Under the pieces are notes generated by a model. The model did not search any database. It saw nothing but the letters and a program-made list of their open reading frames with translations, and was not told the DNA's origin. Below are positions 16,602-25,255 of a DNA stretch of 64,000 nucleotides, piece by piece. Position 1 is the stretch's first letter; every line of letters begins with the position of its first letter. The stretch lies in NCBI GenBank assembly GCA_963790245.1, contig CAWBNP010000002.1, positions 1,736,001 through 1,800,000 of the forward strand, written 5' to 3'. The position numbers were made by a program, and so were the translations under genes. The DNA comes from JACCVG01 sp963790245. Lineage in GTDB: Bacteria > Actinomycetota > Thermoleophilia > Solirubrobacterales > Thermoleophilaceae.

Positions 16602-17627
16602 CTACTCGCGGCAGCCCTTCTTGAACACGTAGCAGCGCAGCTTGGGCTCCGGCCCGTCGGGCCCGCCATCGATGAACAGGTTGTTCAGCGCCGCGAGGAT
16701 CTGGGGCGGTCCGGCGACCGGGTCGACGCCGGGCTGAACCGGCTGGACGCAGACGAGCGGATCGATCCGCGCCGGCTCGGCGGGGCCGCCGTGGGCGAGC
16801 GCGTCGAGCGCGAGCGCAGCGCCCGCGGGGTCGATCGTCCCGACCATCAGGTGCTCTGAGGTTGCGAGCGGGCAGATGTCCTGGATCGCGACGTTGGTGA
16901 TGTCGCCGAGGCCGCCGACCGAGGCCGCCTCGCGTGGCGGCGTGACCGTCTCGTCGAGCTCGGTGTAGACCTCGGTGTAGGAGATGCCGGGGAAGGTCTC
17001 GGCGCGCGAGTTGAGCGCGCGGATGAAGTCGGAGTTCGCCGCCTGCTGGGCGCCCGCCGGGGAGCACCCGCTCGTCCCGCGGCAGTCGTTGGCCTGGGTC
17101 GTCCCTTGGTTGGTTCCCGCAAACCCGATTACGTCGTCGACCATCGGTCGCGTGCCGGGCCAGAAGCGCAGCGGCCAGCGCATTGCCATCCCACCCTGGC
17201 TGTGGCCGAGGATCGAGATCTGGCGGCCGGCGATCCGGTGCATGCGGCGAATCGCGTAGGCCAGATAATCGCCCCGGACCTGGATGTCGAGCTGGTTGGT
17301 ATTCCGATCGCCCTGCTGGTCGGAAGTGCAGTAGGGGATCCCGCGTGCGCGGAAGAGCGGCTCGTAGTTCCACGAGAAGTTCTGGTCCGAGTTGACGCCG
17401 GTCGCCGGAACGAGCAGCACCGGCGTGCGGGCCGCGTCGCGGACGCCCGCGGTGCAGTCGAGGCTCGCGCGCAGCAGGGCCCGGTCGACCTTGAGCTTCG
17501 GTGCGGGCGCGTCGAGCGGCGCGAATTGACGCGCCGCGGCGACCTGGGCCGTGAGGCCGAGGCCGAGCAGCGCGACGCACGCGATCGCCACGCCGCGGCC
17601 CGATCGTTTGCGCGGCGAGCCCCTCAC
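16602..17627 (-). CDS. Secreted lipase, CALB-like alpha/beta hydrolase
   Basis: The 341-residue protein has a signal peptide (about residues 1-32, ending in VAAA). The mature part resembles Candida antarctica lipase B and related bacterial lipases: TPVLLVPATGVNSDQNF carries the oxyanion segment, ISILGHSQGGMAMRWPLRFWP contains the nucleophile Ser143, and VIGFAGTNQGTTQANDC follows. Several paired cysteines fit an exported, disulphide-bonded enzyme. It should hydrolyse esters of long-chain acids outside the cell. It is divergent from the HhH-GPD gene; a TAAACT box (17641-17636) lies eight bases before its GTG start. Confidence 0.85.
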   Translation of the reverse strand: MRGSPRKRSGRGVAIACVALLGLGLTAQVAAARQFAPLDAPAPKLKVDRALLRASLDCTAGVRDAARTPVLLVPATGVNSDQNFSWNYEPLFRARGIPYCTSDQQGDRNTNQLDIQVRGDYLAYAIRRMHRIAGRQISILGHSQGGMAMRWPLRFWPGTRPMVDDVIGFAGTNQGTTQANDCRGTSGCSPAGAQQAANSDFIRALNSRAETFPGISYTEVYTELDETVTPPREAASVGGLGDITNVAIQDICPLATSEHLMVGTIDPAGAALALDALAHGGPAEPARIDPLVCVQPVQPGVDPVAGPPQILAALNNLFIDGGPDGPEPKLRCYVFKKGCRE

Positions 17628-17635
17628 AGCGCCAC

Positions 17636-17645
17636 AGTTTACGCT
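17636..17645. promoter_or_regulatory. Overlapping divergent -10 boxes
   Basis: On the reverse strand TAAACT (17641-17636) precedes the lipase GTG by eight bases. On the forward strand TACGCT (17640-17645) precedes the HhH-GPD ATG by seven. The two boxes overlap by two bases, so the promoters probably exclude one another. Confidence 0.35.
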
Positions 17646-17652
17646 TGCGCGG

Positions 17653-18213
17653 ATGCCCGACCGCCTCTACTTCACCGAGTCGGACGAAGCGAATGCGCTG
17701 ATCGCCTCCGATCCGATGGCGCTGCTGGTCGGCTTCGCGCTTGACCAGCAGGTCAGCGTGCAGAAGGCGTTCTCGGGGCCGTCGGTGTTGCTCGAGCGGC
17801 TCGGCGCGATCGATGCCGAGACGCTCGCAGCGGCCGATCTCGACGCCGTTTTCCGCGAGAAGCCCGCCGTCCACCGCTACCCGGGCGCGATGGCCAAGCG
17901 CGTCCACGACCTCGCGGTCCACCTGAAAGAGCAGTACGACGGAGAGGCCGGGCGGGTCTGGACCGACGCCGGCGATTCAGTGCAGCTTCGAGCCAATCTG
18001 ACCGCCCTGCCGGGTTTCGGGGAGATGAAGATCAAGGCGCTCGCCGGCGTTCTCGCAAAGCGATTCGGCGTCGAGGCGGCCCGCGATCTCGTCCCCTGGC
18101 ACCCGACGCTCGGCGACATCGATTCGCCCGGTGGGCTCGCCGAGTACCAGGCCGCCAAGCGCGTCCACAAGGCGGAATGGTCCAAGACGCCTGTCGGCGG
18201 CGGTCGCGTCTGA
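17653..18213 (+). CDS. HhH-GPD family protein (DNA glycosylase-like)
   Basis: The 186-residue protein is a short member of the helix-hairpin-helix-GPD superfamily, related to base-excision glycosylases. The family-like parts are DPMALLVGFALDQQVSVQKAF at the N-terminus, the hairpin region LTALPGFGEMKIKALAGVLAKRFG (about residues 115-138) and DLVPWHPTLGDIDSPGG. I do not see a clear catalytic Lys as in bifunctional glycosylases, so activity is unproven. It belongs to a repair neighbourhood with the LigD-type polymerase and exonuclease III. Confidence 0.8.
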   Translation: MPDRLYFTESDEANALIASDPMALLVGFALDQQVSVQKAFSGPSVLLERLGAIDAETLAAADLDAVFREKPAVHRYPGAMAKRVHDLAVHLKEQYDGEAGRVWTDAGDSVQLRANLTALPGFGEMKIKALAGVLAKRFGVEAARDLVPWHPTLGDIDSPGGLAEYQAAKRVHKAEWSKTPVGGGRV

Positions 18214-18286
18214 GCTGATGGGCTGGCCGGCGGTCGAGCCGCGCGGCGAGCACGACGAGCTGGTGCGCTCGTCGGTCGTCAAACCC

Positions 18287-18292
18287 TAGACT
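18287..18292 (+). promoter_or_regulatory. Candidate -10 box, leaderless start
   Basis: TAGACT ends six bases before the ATG at 18299, the same geometry as five other genes in the window. If instead the GTG at 18320 is the start, GGAGGGGAGG at 18306-18315 would act as its ribosome site on a short leader. Confidence 0.35.
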
Positions 18293-18298
18293 CGAGCG

Positions 18299-20113
18299 AT
18301 GCATCGGAGGGGAGGATCGGTGGCGGCGACGGTGGCGATCGTGCTCGCCCTGCTGCCCGCGGTAGCGGCCGCATTCGACCCCGCGCTCGAGGCGAAGAAC
18401 TTCGCCAAGACCTCCGAGCGTATGCAGTACGTGGCGCTCACCCCGGAGTTCCAGACGCGCCTGCTAGGGGCCAATGCAGCCAACCTCGCGACCTTCGCGT
18501 CGATCCCGCTCGCCGACCCCGAGCGGGTCTTCACCGCCAACGTCTGCGCCAACGGCGGCCAGGAGTGCGCGGGCGACGTCCGCTTCTATGACTGGAAGGA
18601 CAACGGCTTCGGGATCGTCAAGCCGGTGCTGTTCACCGCGCGCAACGGATCGACCCTCTCGGGCCGCGTATGGGCGACGAAGCAGGGCCCGGCAAAGCGC
18701 CCGTTGATCGTGATCACGAACGGCTCGGTCCAGGCTCCCGAGCAGCTCTACTGGGGCCAGGCCGCGACGCTCGCAAAGCACGGCTACGTCGTGCTGACCT
18801 ATGACCCGCAGGGTCAGGGTCGCTCCGACACCTTCGGCGCGGGCGCCGACCTGCTCGACGGCGTCCCCTCCCAAGAGGGCCGCCCGTTTTACGACAACAC
18901 CGAAGACGCGCTCGACTTCGCGCTGTCCACTCCTCGCCGCCTGTATGACCCGCGCGAGAGCTGCACCTCCGGGACCGACCACTCGCCCAAGCAGGACCGG
19001 CGCGTCAAGGCCGGGCTGAACGCCGGCTTCAACCCGCTGCATTCGATGATCGATCCGGAGCGCATCGGGATCGCGGGCCATTCGCTCGGTGCCGCGGCCG
19101 TCTCCTACGTCGGCCAGATCGACGAGCGGGTCGACGCGATCGTCGCCTGGGACAACCTGCGCGCGCCCGCCGACGACACGATCCCGTTCGGCGCCCCGCC
19201 CTGCGATTCGGGCTCCTCGCCCCGTCCCGCGACGCCGCGGCTCACCAAGCCGGGGATGGGGATCTCCAACGACTACGGGATCACACCGACGCCGAACCTC
19301 CGCGATCCCGATCCCGAAGCGGGGAACAACGCGCTGCGTGCCTACAAGGCGGCCGGCGCCGACACGTTCCAATTCCACATCCGCGGCGGGACGCACCAGG
19401 AATCGGCCTTGATCCCGGGAATGACGGTGCCGATCCTCGGTCTGGCCTCGCTACGCGGCTCGGACCTTGTCGCCTGGTACTCGACCGCCTGGTTCGACAA
19501 GAACGTCAAGTGCGCCGATCGCTCGAGCTGCGAACGCGAGGCCGACCGCCGGCTGCTGACCGACCGCTGGCGCAACGATCCGCGCAGCGGCGCCGTCGAC
19601 AACAATGACGACGCGAACGTCTTCTCCTTCTACAAGAACTCGCGCTATGACTTCGATCTCGCGCGCGGGGGCGAAGCCGTCTGCGATGACATGCGGGCCG
19701 GTTGCCGCTCGATGCGCCCGGATGGCCTGCGCCCCGGCTATGACTTCGTCTCCGACGCCTACTCCGCGCCGAGCGGATCCTCCGGCAGAGGCGGCGAGGC
19801 CTGCGCGCTGCCCCAGCGTGGGACCGCGCGCAGGGACACGCCCGCAACCCTGCCCCCTTCCGGATCGGGCGATGCGATCCGCGGAGCCGGCGGCGATGAC
19901 CGGCTGCGCGGTGCGGGCGGCGATGACTGCCTGTTCGGTCAGCGGGGCGATGACCGGCTCGACGGCGGATCCGGTCGCGACCGGCTCGACGGCGGGCCGG
20001 GCGATGACGTGCTGCTCGCCAAGGGCGGCGGCCGCGACCGGATCGTCTGCGGCGGCGGCCGCGACCGCGTGCTCGCCGACAAGCGCGACCGGGTCGGGAA
20101 GGGCTGCGGGTAG
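18299..20113 (+). CDS. Secreted alpha/beta hydrolase with RTX-like C-terminal repeats
   Basis: The 604-residue protein has a signal peptide (to about residue 25), an alpha/beta hydrolase fold with HGYVVLTYDPQGQGRSD and nucleophile Ser262 in GHSLGA, and a final region (about 530-600) of glycine-aspartate nonapeptides such as GGDDRLRGAGGDDCLFG that resemble calcium-binding hemolysin-type repeats. A likely catalytic His is in FHIRGGTHQESAL. The enzyme is therefore an exported esterase or peptidase-like hydrolase; the substrate is unknown. RTX repeats usually go with type I secretion in Gram-negatives, whereas here a Sec signal is present. A GTG at 18320, preceded by GGAGGGGAGG, is an alternative start. 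Confidence 0.78.
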   Translation: MHRRGGSVAATVAIVLALLPAVAAAFDPALEAKNFAKTSERMQYVALTPEFQTRLLGANAANLATFASIPLADPERVFTANVCANGGQECAGDVRFYDWKDNGFGIVKPVLFTARNGSTLSGRVWATKQGPAKRPLIVITNGSVQAPEQLYWGQAATLAKHGYVVLTYDPQGQGRSDTFGAGADLLDGVPSQEGRPFYDNTEDALDFALSTPRRLYDPRESCTSGTDHSPKQDRRVKAGLNAGFNPLHSMIDPERIGIAGHSLGAAAVSYVGQIDERVDAIVAWDNLRAPADDTIPFGAPPCDSGSSPRPATPRLTKPGMGISNDYGITPTPNLRDPDPEAGNNALRAYKAAGADTFQFHIRGGTHQESALIPGMTVPILGLASLRGSDLVAWYSTAWFDKNVKCADRSSCEREADRRLLTDRWRNDPRSGAVDNNDDANVFSFYKNSRYDFDLARGGEAVCDDMRAGCRSMRPDGLRPGYDFVSDAYSAPSGSSGRGGEACALPQRGTARRDTPATLPPSGSGDAIRGAGGDDRLRGAGGDDCLFGQRGDDRLDGGSGRDRLDGGPGDDVLLAKGGGRDRIVCGGGRDRVLADKRDRVGKGCG

Positions 20114-20171
20114 GTTTCCCGGGCGGAAGAAGCGAGTCTGGCCAGGAGCGAGGGACACCGCCAGAGGACGC

Positions 20172-20549
20172 TTAACTCTCCCCGAACGACGCCGGCGCTG
20201 TCGCCTCGAGCACGGCGGCCTCGAGCGCCTCGCTGCGCAGGTGCGTGGTTTCGAGGTAGTCAGGGTTGGCGACCATCTCGGCGAACGCGGAGCGACTCGG
20301 GTAGCGAACCACCAGCATCGTGTCCCAGCTGTGTGCCTCGGGCCCGACGAGCAGGGTCGAGCAGTCGCCGGCGTAGATCAGCTCACCGCCGACTCCCGCT
20401 AGAAACGGCGCCGCCGCTACGCCGTACTCCTGGTAGCGCTCGCGCCCGCCGTCGGGCTTGTAGCGCAACAGGTTGAGCATGTAGACGGGGGCGCCATCGT
20501 CTTCTTCCATGAACCGTCCGAACTGCTCCGGGGTCGGGTCGACGTTCAT
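20172..20549 (-). CDS. DUF1330-like (dimeric alpha-beta barrel) protein
   Basis: The 125-residue protein starts at an ATG (20549) with AAGGAG six bases upstream. MLNLLRYKPDGGRERYQEYG and VRYPSRSAFAEMVANPDYLE are typical of the DUF1330/ferredoxin-like dimeric barrel group. These are small cytosolic proteins without a proven general function. It is the last gene of the leftward sulfatase operon; the previous gene's stop is 33 bases upstream. Confidence 0.75.
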   Translation of the reverse strand: MNVDPTPEQFGRFMEEDDGAPVYMLNLLRYKPDGGRERYQEYGVAAAPFLAGVGGELIYAGDCSTLLVGPEAHSWDTMLVVRYPSRSAFAEMVANPDYLETTHLRSEALEAAVLEATAPASFGES

Positions 20550-20581
20550 CGGGGGCTCCTTCGTTGGTCGGGTCTGTCTGA

Positions 20582-21931
20582 TCAACCGGCCGCGACGCGC
20601 GCCACGGTCGAGAACGAGCAGTAGTAGAGGTCGCGGTCCCAGCCGGGACAGGGGAAGAGCGCCGACTGGAAGAGGGTCGGGATGCCGGCTCGTGCCCGGT
20701 CAGCACCGGTCTCGATGTCGAGCACGACGACGTCCTCCCGGCAGCGGCGGGTCAGCATCCGGCGGGTCCGCGATCCGGCGATCAGCCGGCCGGCCGGCCG
20801 TTCAAGCCAGCGGGCTGGAGGGCGACGGAGCGCCCGTGGAGCGTCGTAGTCGTACGCGATCAGCTCTCCGCTCGGGCCGAAGGCGAGCAGGTGGCCGGCG
20901 GTCGCGAGCGGGCGACTCCAGAGCGGCGCCAGCCGCCCGTCCTCAAAACGCCAGGCGGCGAGCACCCCGGCGGCCGAGTCATAGCCGACGGCGATCCGGC
21001 GCTCGGCGTCGTAAAGCGGAGGATTGGTGACCGCGCCGAACGGCGCTCCGCAGACCTCGACGCGGTCGTGGTCCTCGACGTCGTCGAGCGCGACCCGGAT
21101 CAGGTGGACCGGGCCGGGGGAGACACCGGCGCCGAGCATCGTCGTCGAGTAGGTGTGCTCGCCGTTGTCCATGAACCAGGCGTGTCCGCCGCTGAGCGAG
21201 ACATCCCACGCGTGGCCCTGATCCCGCCCGCGGTAGCCGAGCGCCCAGTCGCGATCTCGCTCCAGCGCCCGCTGCTCCGCATCCCAGCGAAACCGCATCA
21301 GGGTGTCGGTTCCGGCGACGTACAGCGTCGGGCCGTCGGCGCTCAGCCGCGCGACCGCCGGTTCTGGCAACTCGAGCTCCGCGCAGAGCGGCTCGAGCGA
21401 TTCGGGATCGAGCACGCTGAGGGTCGACCGGCTCTCGCAGGTGCGGTCGATGTCTTTGGTGATCAGCGCCCCGTCGGGCATCACGACGAACGAGTTGTAG
21501 GGCCGCGGTCGGGGCAGCTCACGGGAGCAGATCAGCTCGAGAGCGGCCGAGAGCCGGTGGCACCAGCGGCCGTGGACCACGTGCAGCGAGCCGTTGGCGT
21601 GGGCGGCCAGGCCGCCGGGCCAGAACGGCCCGCCGCGTAGCTGCGGCGACCGCGCGATCGGCTCGAGGGTCAGCGGGTCGAGGCGCTCGACCCAAGCCTC
21701 GCTCCGATCCTCGAGCGGCCGGGTGCCGAGGGAATGGCGCAGCAGGAACAGCTCGCCGGGATCGCGCAACACGAGCATCGTGCTCGCCAAGGCGTCGCGG
21801 CTGGTGACGGTCAGCCGGCCTCCGGCAGCGACGTCGAGGCGCGCATCCGTGATCTGCCCGCGCCGTGGACCGCCGTCCTCCCCGGGCCACGGGCTCGGCC
21901 AGTAGCCGGTCTGCCCGGCGGTTGCGATCAA
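20582..21931 (-). CDS. Probable beta-propeller protein, function unknown
   Basis: The 449-residue protein has no signal peptide. It shows repeated blocks ending in short hydrophobic strands with DxxxG turns, e.g. SFVVMPDGALITKDI, LYVAGTDTLMRFRWD and LLAFGPSGELIAYDYD, suggesting a seven-bladed propeller. Conserved-looking DNGEHTYSTTMLG and histidines such as GHAWDVSLSGGHAWFMDNGEH may form a central site. Its start overlaps the stop of the upstream sulfatase by four bases, so they are co-translated. No named family is recognised; a binding or hydrolase role linked to the sulfatase product is inference. Confidence 0.65.
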   Translation of the reverse strand: MIATAGQTGYWPSPWPGEDGGPRRGQITDARLDVAAGGRLTVTSRDALASTMLVLRDPGELFLLRHSLGTRPLEDRSEAWVERLDPLTLEPIARSPQLRGGPFWPGGLAAHANGSLHVVHGRWCHRLSAALELICSRELPRPRPYNSFVVMPDGALITKDIDRTCESRSTLSVLDPESLEPLCAELELPEPAVARLSADGPTLYVAGTDTLMRFRWDAEQRALERDRDWALGYRGRDQGHAWDVSLSGGHAWFMDNGEHTYSTTMLGAGVSPGPVHLIRVALDDVEDHDRVEVCGAPFGAVTNPPLYDAERRIAVGYDSAAGVLAAWRFEDGRLAPLWSRPLATAGHLLAFGPSGELIAYDYDAPRALRRPPARWLERPAGRLIAGSRTRRMLTRRCREDVVVLDIETGADRARAGIPTLFQSALFPCPGWDRDLYYCSFSTVARVAAG

Positions 21932-23730
21932 TGGAGGCCGCAGTAGAAGCGGGCGAGGTCGGTCGCGGTGGCCATGCCGCTCAAGCCGTCCTTGCCGATC
22001 GAGCGCGGCAGTGAGCCTTCGTAGAAGAAGCGGAGCGGGTTAGGCTGCTCGAAGGGGACCTTGAGGTAGCTGCCCGGGGCGTTGTCGGGCCACGGGCTCG
22101 GCAGGCCGCGGTCCTTGATGCTCAGCGACGGTGTCTCGGGCAGCGCGTCGATGATCCCGTGCGGGCCGAAGGCGGGCAGAGCCACCGGCGAGTACTTTGC
22201 CAGCTCGCGCTCGGTCAGCCAGGCGAGCATCTCCGCGACGAGCTTCTGATAGCCGCGATCGTTGGCGAGGTTGCGGATCTCGTAGGGGTCATCCCAGGTG
22301 TCGTAGAGCTCGTACTCCTGCTCCTCGACGAATTCCTTGCCGGCGAAGTGGCCGTGCTCGATCGCGACGTAACGGGCGAACTTGTAGCGGCCGTCGTAGA
22401 TCGAGCGGATGTGCGCACGCGCCGGAACCTCGGTGCCGAGCGCGGTGATCGGGTACTCGTCGATCCGGTAGAGGGTCGACTTTCGCGGGCCGGGGCCCTC
22501 CGGCCGCTCGAGCGCCTCGACGAGGCTCTCGCCGCGCAGCCACGGCCAGCGGCTGAGCGGGTCGCGCTCGCCCGAGAGCTCGAGCAGCGTGGGCAGCAGG
22601 TCGACTGCTTCGCCGAGCGCCTGTGAGCGCCGCCCGCGCGGGAAGCGCTTCGGGTAGACGACCGTGAACGGGACGCGGTTCTGCTCGTCGTAGATTGTCG
22701 TGCCCTTGTTCTGGAGCCGGTGGGCCGAGCCGAGTTCGCCGTGGTCGGACATCCGTACGATCGCCGTGTCATCCAGCGCGCCTTGGTCGATCAACTCCTT
22801 GACGACGGCGCCGAGCATCTCGTCGGTCCGCACGATCAGATCGCAGTAGGTGTTGAGCAGTCCCCTGAAGTACTCGGGCTGGTCGTTGGAGTTCTGCGAT
22901 GCGCCCGAGATCAGCTGGACGACCTGCCGGTAGCGGCCGTGAGCGGAGGGCTTGTCGTCCAGATCGGAGTCGCTCTCGAACGATGGCTCGAGCGGCATCC
23001 CGTAGTCGGGGCGCTCGAAGTCGGCGTAGAAGCCGCGCGGATAGAACTGGATGTCGTGCGGGTTGAGCAGGCTGAGCACGCACAGCCACGGCTGCTCGTC
23101 GCCAGCGTGGTCGCGCAGGAACTGGAGCGCCTGGGCGGTCCAGATCGGATCGTTGGTGTAGCCGTCGTTGTAGGCGCCGCTGTCGGAAGGCGGCGAGATC
23201 GAAGAGTGGTCGAAGCCGTAGCCGCGTAGCGGGTTGCCTCCGACGAGGTCTACGACCGCCTCCGGGTTGGTGGGCGGCTCTCCGGGATAGGAGAGGTGCC
23301 ACTTGCCGAAGAAGGCGGTCCTGTAACCCTGCTGGGAGAGCAGGTCGCCGATCGTCGGGATCGCCGGGTCCATCGTGAACTGAGTCCCGACGACGAAGGT
23401 TCCGAAGACGCCCTGCTGGGGCGCGTACATCCCGGTCCAGTAACAAGCGCGCGAGGGCGAGCACGCCATCGACGAGCTGTGGAACCGGTCGAGCCGCGTC
23501 CCGTTGGCATCCAGCCAGCAGCGGGTCGGCAGCGGCAGGTCGTCGGGCAGCCGATCGGGGTGGCGCTCCTGGTCGGTCATCAGGATCAAGATGTTGGGAG
23601 GACGCTCCTCCTTGCCGGCGGCGCGTGCCAGCGCTCCGCCACCGAGCGAGGCCAGACCGCCGATCGCCGCGGCCCGGCCGGCATCGCGCAGCAGCTCGCG
23701 CCGATCGCTGGTCCCCTGCAGCGCACTCAC
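21928..23730 (-). CDS. TAT-exported sulfatase
   Basis: About 600 residues from the GTG at 23730, which overlaps the stop of the upstream propeller gene. The N-terminus has a twin-arginine signal (DRRELLRDAGRAAAIGGLASLGG). The sulfatase fold follows: metal site LILMTDQE, the formylglycine motif CSPSR with Cys90, FFGKWHL, SLLNPHD, and SDHGELG for the metal site. The Cys must be oxidised to formylglycine by a separate enzyme in the cytosol before folded TAT export; no such enzyme is in the window. TDQ instead of DD recalls choline-sulfatase-type members. The natural sulfate or phosphonate ester is unknown. It is about 35-40 percent-looking similar in layout to the second sulfatase at 26130, but I have not aligned them. 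Confidence 0.9.
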   Translation of the reverse strand: MSALQGTSDRRELLRDAGRAAAIGGLASLGGGALARAAGKEERPPNILILMTDQERHPDRLPDDLPLPTRCWLDANGTRLDRFHSSSMACSPSRACYWTGMYAPQQGVFGTFVVGTQFTMDPAIPTIGDLLSQQGYRTAFFGKWHLSYPGEPPTNPEAVVDLVGGNPLRGYGFDHSSISPPSDSGAYNDGYTNDPIWTAQALQFLRDHAGDEQPWLCVLSLLNPHDIQFYPRGFYADFERPDYGMPLEPSFESDSDLDDKPSAHGRYRQVVQLISGASQNSNDQPEYFRGLLNTYCDLIVRTDEMLGAVVKELIDQGALDDTAIVRMSDHGELGSAHRLQNKGTTIYDEQNRVPFTVVYPKRFPRGRRSQALGEAVDLLPTLLELSGERDPLSRWPWLRGESLVEALERPEGPGPRKSTLYRIDEYPITALGTEVPARAHIRSIYDGRYKFARYVAIEHGHFAGKEFVEEQEYELYDTWDDPYEIRNLANDRGYQKLVAEMLAWLTERELAKYSPVALPAFGPHGIIDALPETPSLSIKDRGLPSPWPDNAPGSYLKVPFEQPNPLRFFYEGSLPRSIGKDGLSGMATATDLARFYCGLH

Positions 23731-24683
23731 AGCCGGACCTCGGAGATCTCGCCGCTGACACCGCTGACCGTCCACGCGCGGCGACCGGTGATCGCGAGTC
23801 CGCGCGGCGCCGCGCCGACCCGGACGGTCCTCGGCTTGCCGCGGCCGAGCACGACCAGCTCGCCGCCGCCGCCGAGGGCTGCGACGGCTTTACCGTTCGA
23901 GGTCCAACCGACACCGCTGACCAGCCGGCCGACATCGTGCGAGCGTCGCCGTGAGCTTTGGGTCGAGAGCTCCGTGACGACATCGCCGCGTGCGCCCGAG
24001 TGGCTCGCGAGCAGGGAGCGCCCATCATCGGAGAGCGCGAGCCGGTCGGGACGCACTGCCCGCATCCGTTCCGTCACCCGGCCGGATTCGAGCGCGATCC
24101 GCACGACGAGATTCGCACCGTGCAACGCGACGTATGCGTCGTCTCGTCCGAGCGCGAGGCCCCGAGGATTACCGCCGACCTCGATCTCGCGCTCGAGCCG
24201 AAACGTCCGTCCGTCCAACACGTGCACGGTTCCAGGTCGCTCGCCGCCGGTCACGACCAGCCGCTTGCCGTCGGGAGTGAATGCCGGGGCGAAGGGCGAG
24301 CTGCCGACGTCGAGCACGCGGATGACCTTCAGACGGCGGAGGTCGACGATCGCCAGCCCCGGCTGATCCCAGTAGCCGCGCGTGATGGCGGCGCGGTATC
24401 CATCGGGCGAGATCGCGATCTCGAGCGGCTGACCGCCGATGTCGAGCAGCCGACGGCCCCGTCCGGTGACGACGTCAATGGTCCTGCGCCGCACGTGGGC
24501 GACGACGACTACGCGCCCGTCGGGCGCCGCTGCGATCGCGCGACCGAGGCGCACGATCCGCGGCTTGTCGCTGCTGCGTCCGGGAGCGCGTGCGGGGGGC
24601 GAGGCCGCCTCTGCGGGGGCGACCGTCGTCCCGAGCGCCACGGCCCCCGCGCCGAGGAGCAGCTGTCTGCGGGTCGAGTCCAT
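23727..24683 (-). CDS. TAT-exported YncE-like beta-propeller
   Basis: The 318-residue protein starts with a twin-arginine signal, STRRQLLLGAGAVALGTTV, followed by YVTN/YncE-type blades: IDVVTGRGRRLLDIGGQPLEIAISPDG, VIRVLDVGSSPFAPAFTPDGKRL, and EREIEVGGNPRGLALG. Such propellers bind partners or ligands outside the membrane and usually are not enzymes. It overlaps both neighbours (a secreted protein upstream, the sulfatase downstream) by four bases, so it should be made with the sulfatase. A second sulfatase-propeller pair lies at 26130-29013. Confidence 0.82.
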   Translation of the reverse strand: MDSTRRQLLLGAGAVALGTTVAPAEAASPPARAPGRSSDKPRIVRLGRAIAAAPDGRVVVVAHVRRRTIDVVTGRGRRLLDIGGQPLEIAISPDGYRAAITRGYWDQPGLAIVDLRRLKVIRVLDVGSSPFAPAFTPDGKRLVVTGGERPGTVHVLDGRTFRLEREIEVGGNPRGLALGRDDAYVALHGANLVVRIALESGRVTERMRAVRPDRLALSDDGRSLLASHSGARGDVVTELSTQSSRRRSHDVGRLVSGVGWTSNGKAVAALGGGGELVVLGRGKPRTVRVGAAPRGLAITGRRAWTVSGVSGEISEVRL

Positions 24684-25255
24684 CAGCGCCCGCGCCGGCG
24701 GGCCACCCGCTTTCCGACCAGCGGGCTGCTGGTCGCGAAATCGGTGTCGAACTCGGCCGTCTCGAGGCGACCGGCGGCGCAGTCGCCGAGCAGCACCACG
24801 GGATCCTCTGCCCGCACGGTCAGCGTGCCCGCCGCCGCACCACCGTCCCGTCCGCGGACGGTGATCGGCCCCATCGTCAGCAGCCGTCGTTCGCCGAGCA
24901 GCACCGGGATACGGATCGACCGCCCGCGCCGGAGCTTGAATATCAGTAGCCCCGGCGCGTCATCCATCATTCCGGCGAGGCAACTGTCGAAGGTGGTCCG
25001 CGCGTTCTTGAAGACGAGCCGGATCGGCGCATTCTCGATCGGCCGGCCGCCGAGCTCGCCGTCGCAGGTGCCGACGCCGAGGAAGCTGAACCTGGCGTCG
25101 GGAACCGGCGCGAGCTGACCGGCCGGGTCGAGCCTCGCCGTGCCCGTCGCCGAGCAGGACCCCGCGAGCGAGGCATCCCGCGCGGCGATCGAGCTGCCGG
25201 GCAGGACGAGCGGGATCGACAGCGCGAGCGCTGCGATCAGGAGACGGGTCGGCAT
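24683..25255 (-). CDS. Secreted protein of unknown function in sulfatase operon
   Basis: The 190-residue product starts at ATG 25255 with GGAGGA about eight bases upstream. It has a Sec signal peptide (about 1-25, ending SSIAA) and a beta-rich mature part with four cysteines (SCSATG, GTCDGEL, SCLAGM, GDCAAG) that could form two disulphides. I do not recognise a family. It lies between the epoxide-hydrolase-like gene, with which it overlaps by 19 bases, and the TAT propeller. Its position inside the module suggests a role outside the cell with the sulfatases. Confidence 0.6.
   Translation of the reverse strand: MPTRLLIAALALSIPLVLPGSSIAARDASLAGSCSATGTARLDPAGQLAPVPDARFSFLGVGTCDGELGGRPIENAPIRLVFKNARTTFDSCLAGMMDDAPGLLIFKLRRGRSIRIPVLLGERRLLTMGPITVRGRDGGAAAGTLTVRAEDPVVLLGDCAAGRLETAEFDTDFATSSPLVGKRVARRRGR

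Noticed and set aside
16583..16669. Longer start for exonuclease III
   Set aside because: It overlaps the lipase gene and adds residues before the invariant first strand RIATWNVNS.
19850..20100. Tandem DNA repeat
   Set aside because: The repeated GGCGATGA-like words encode the glycine-aspartate repeats of the hydrolase tail, so they are coding, not a separate satellite.
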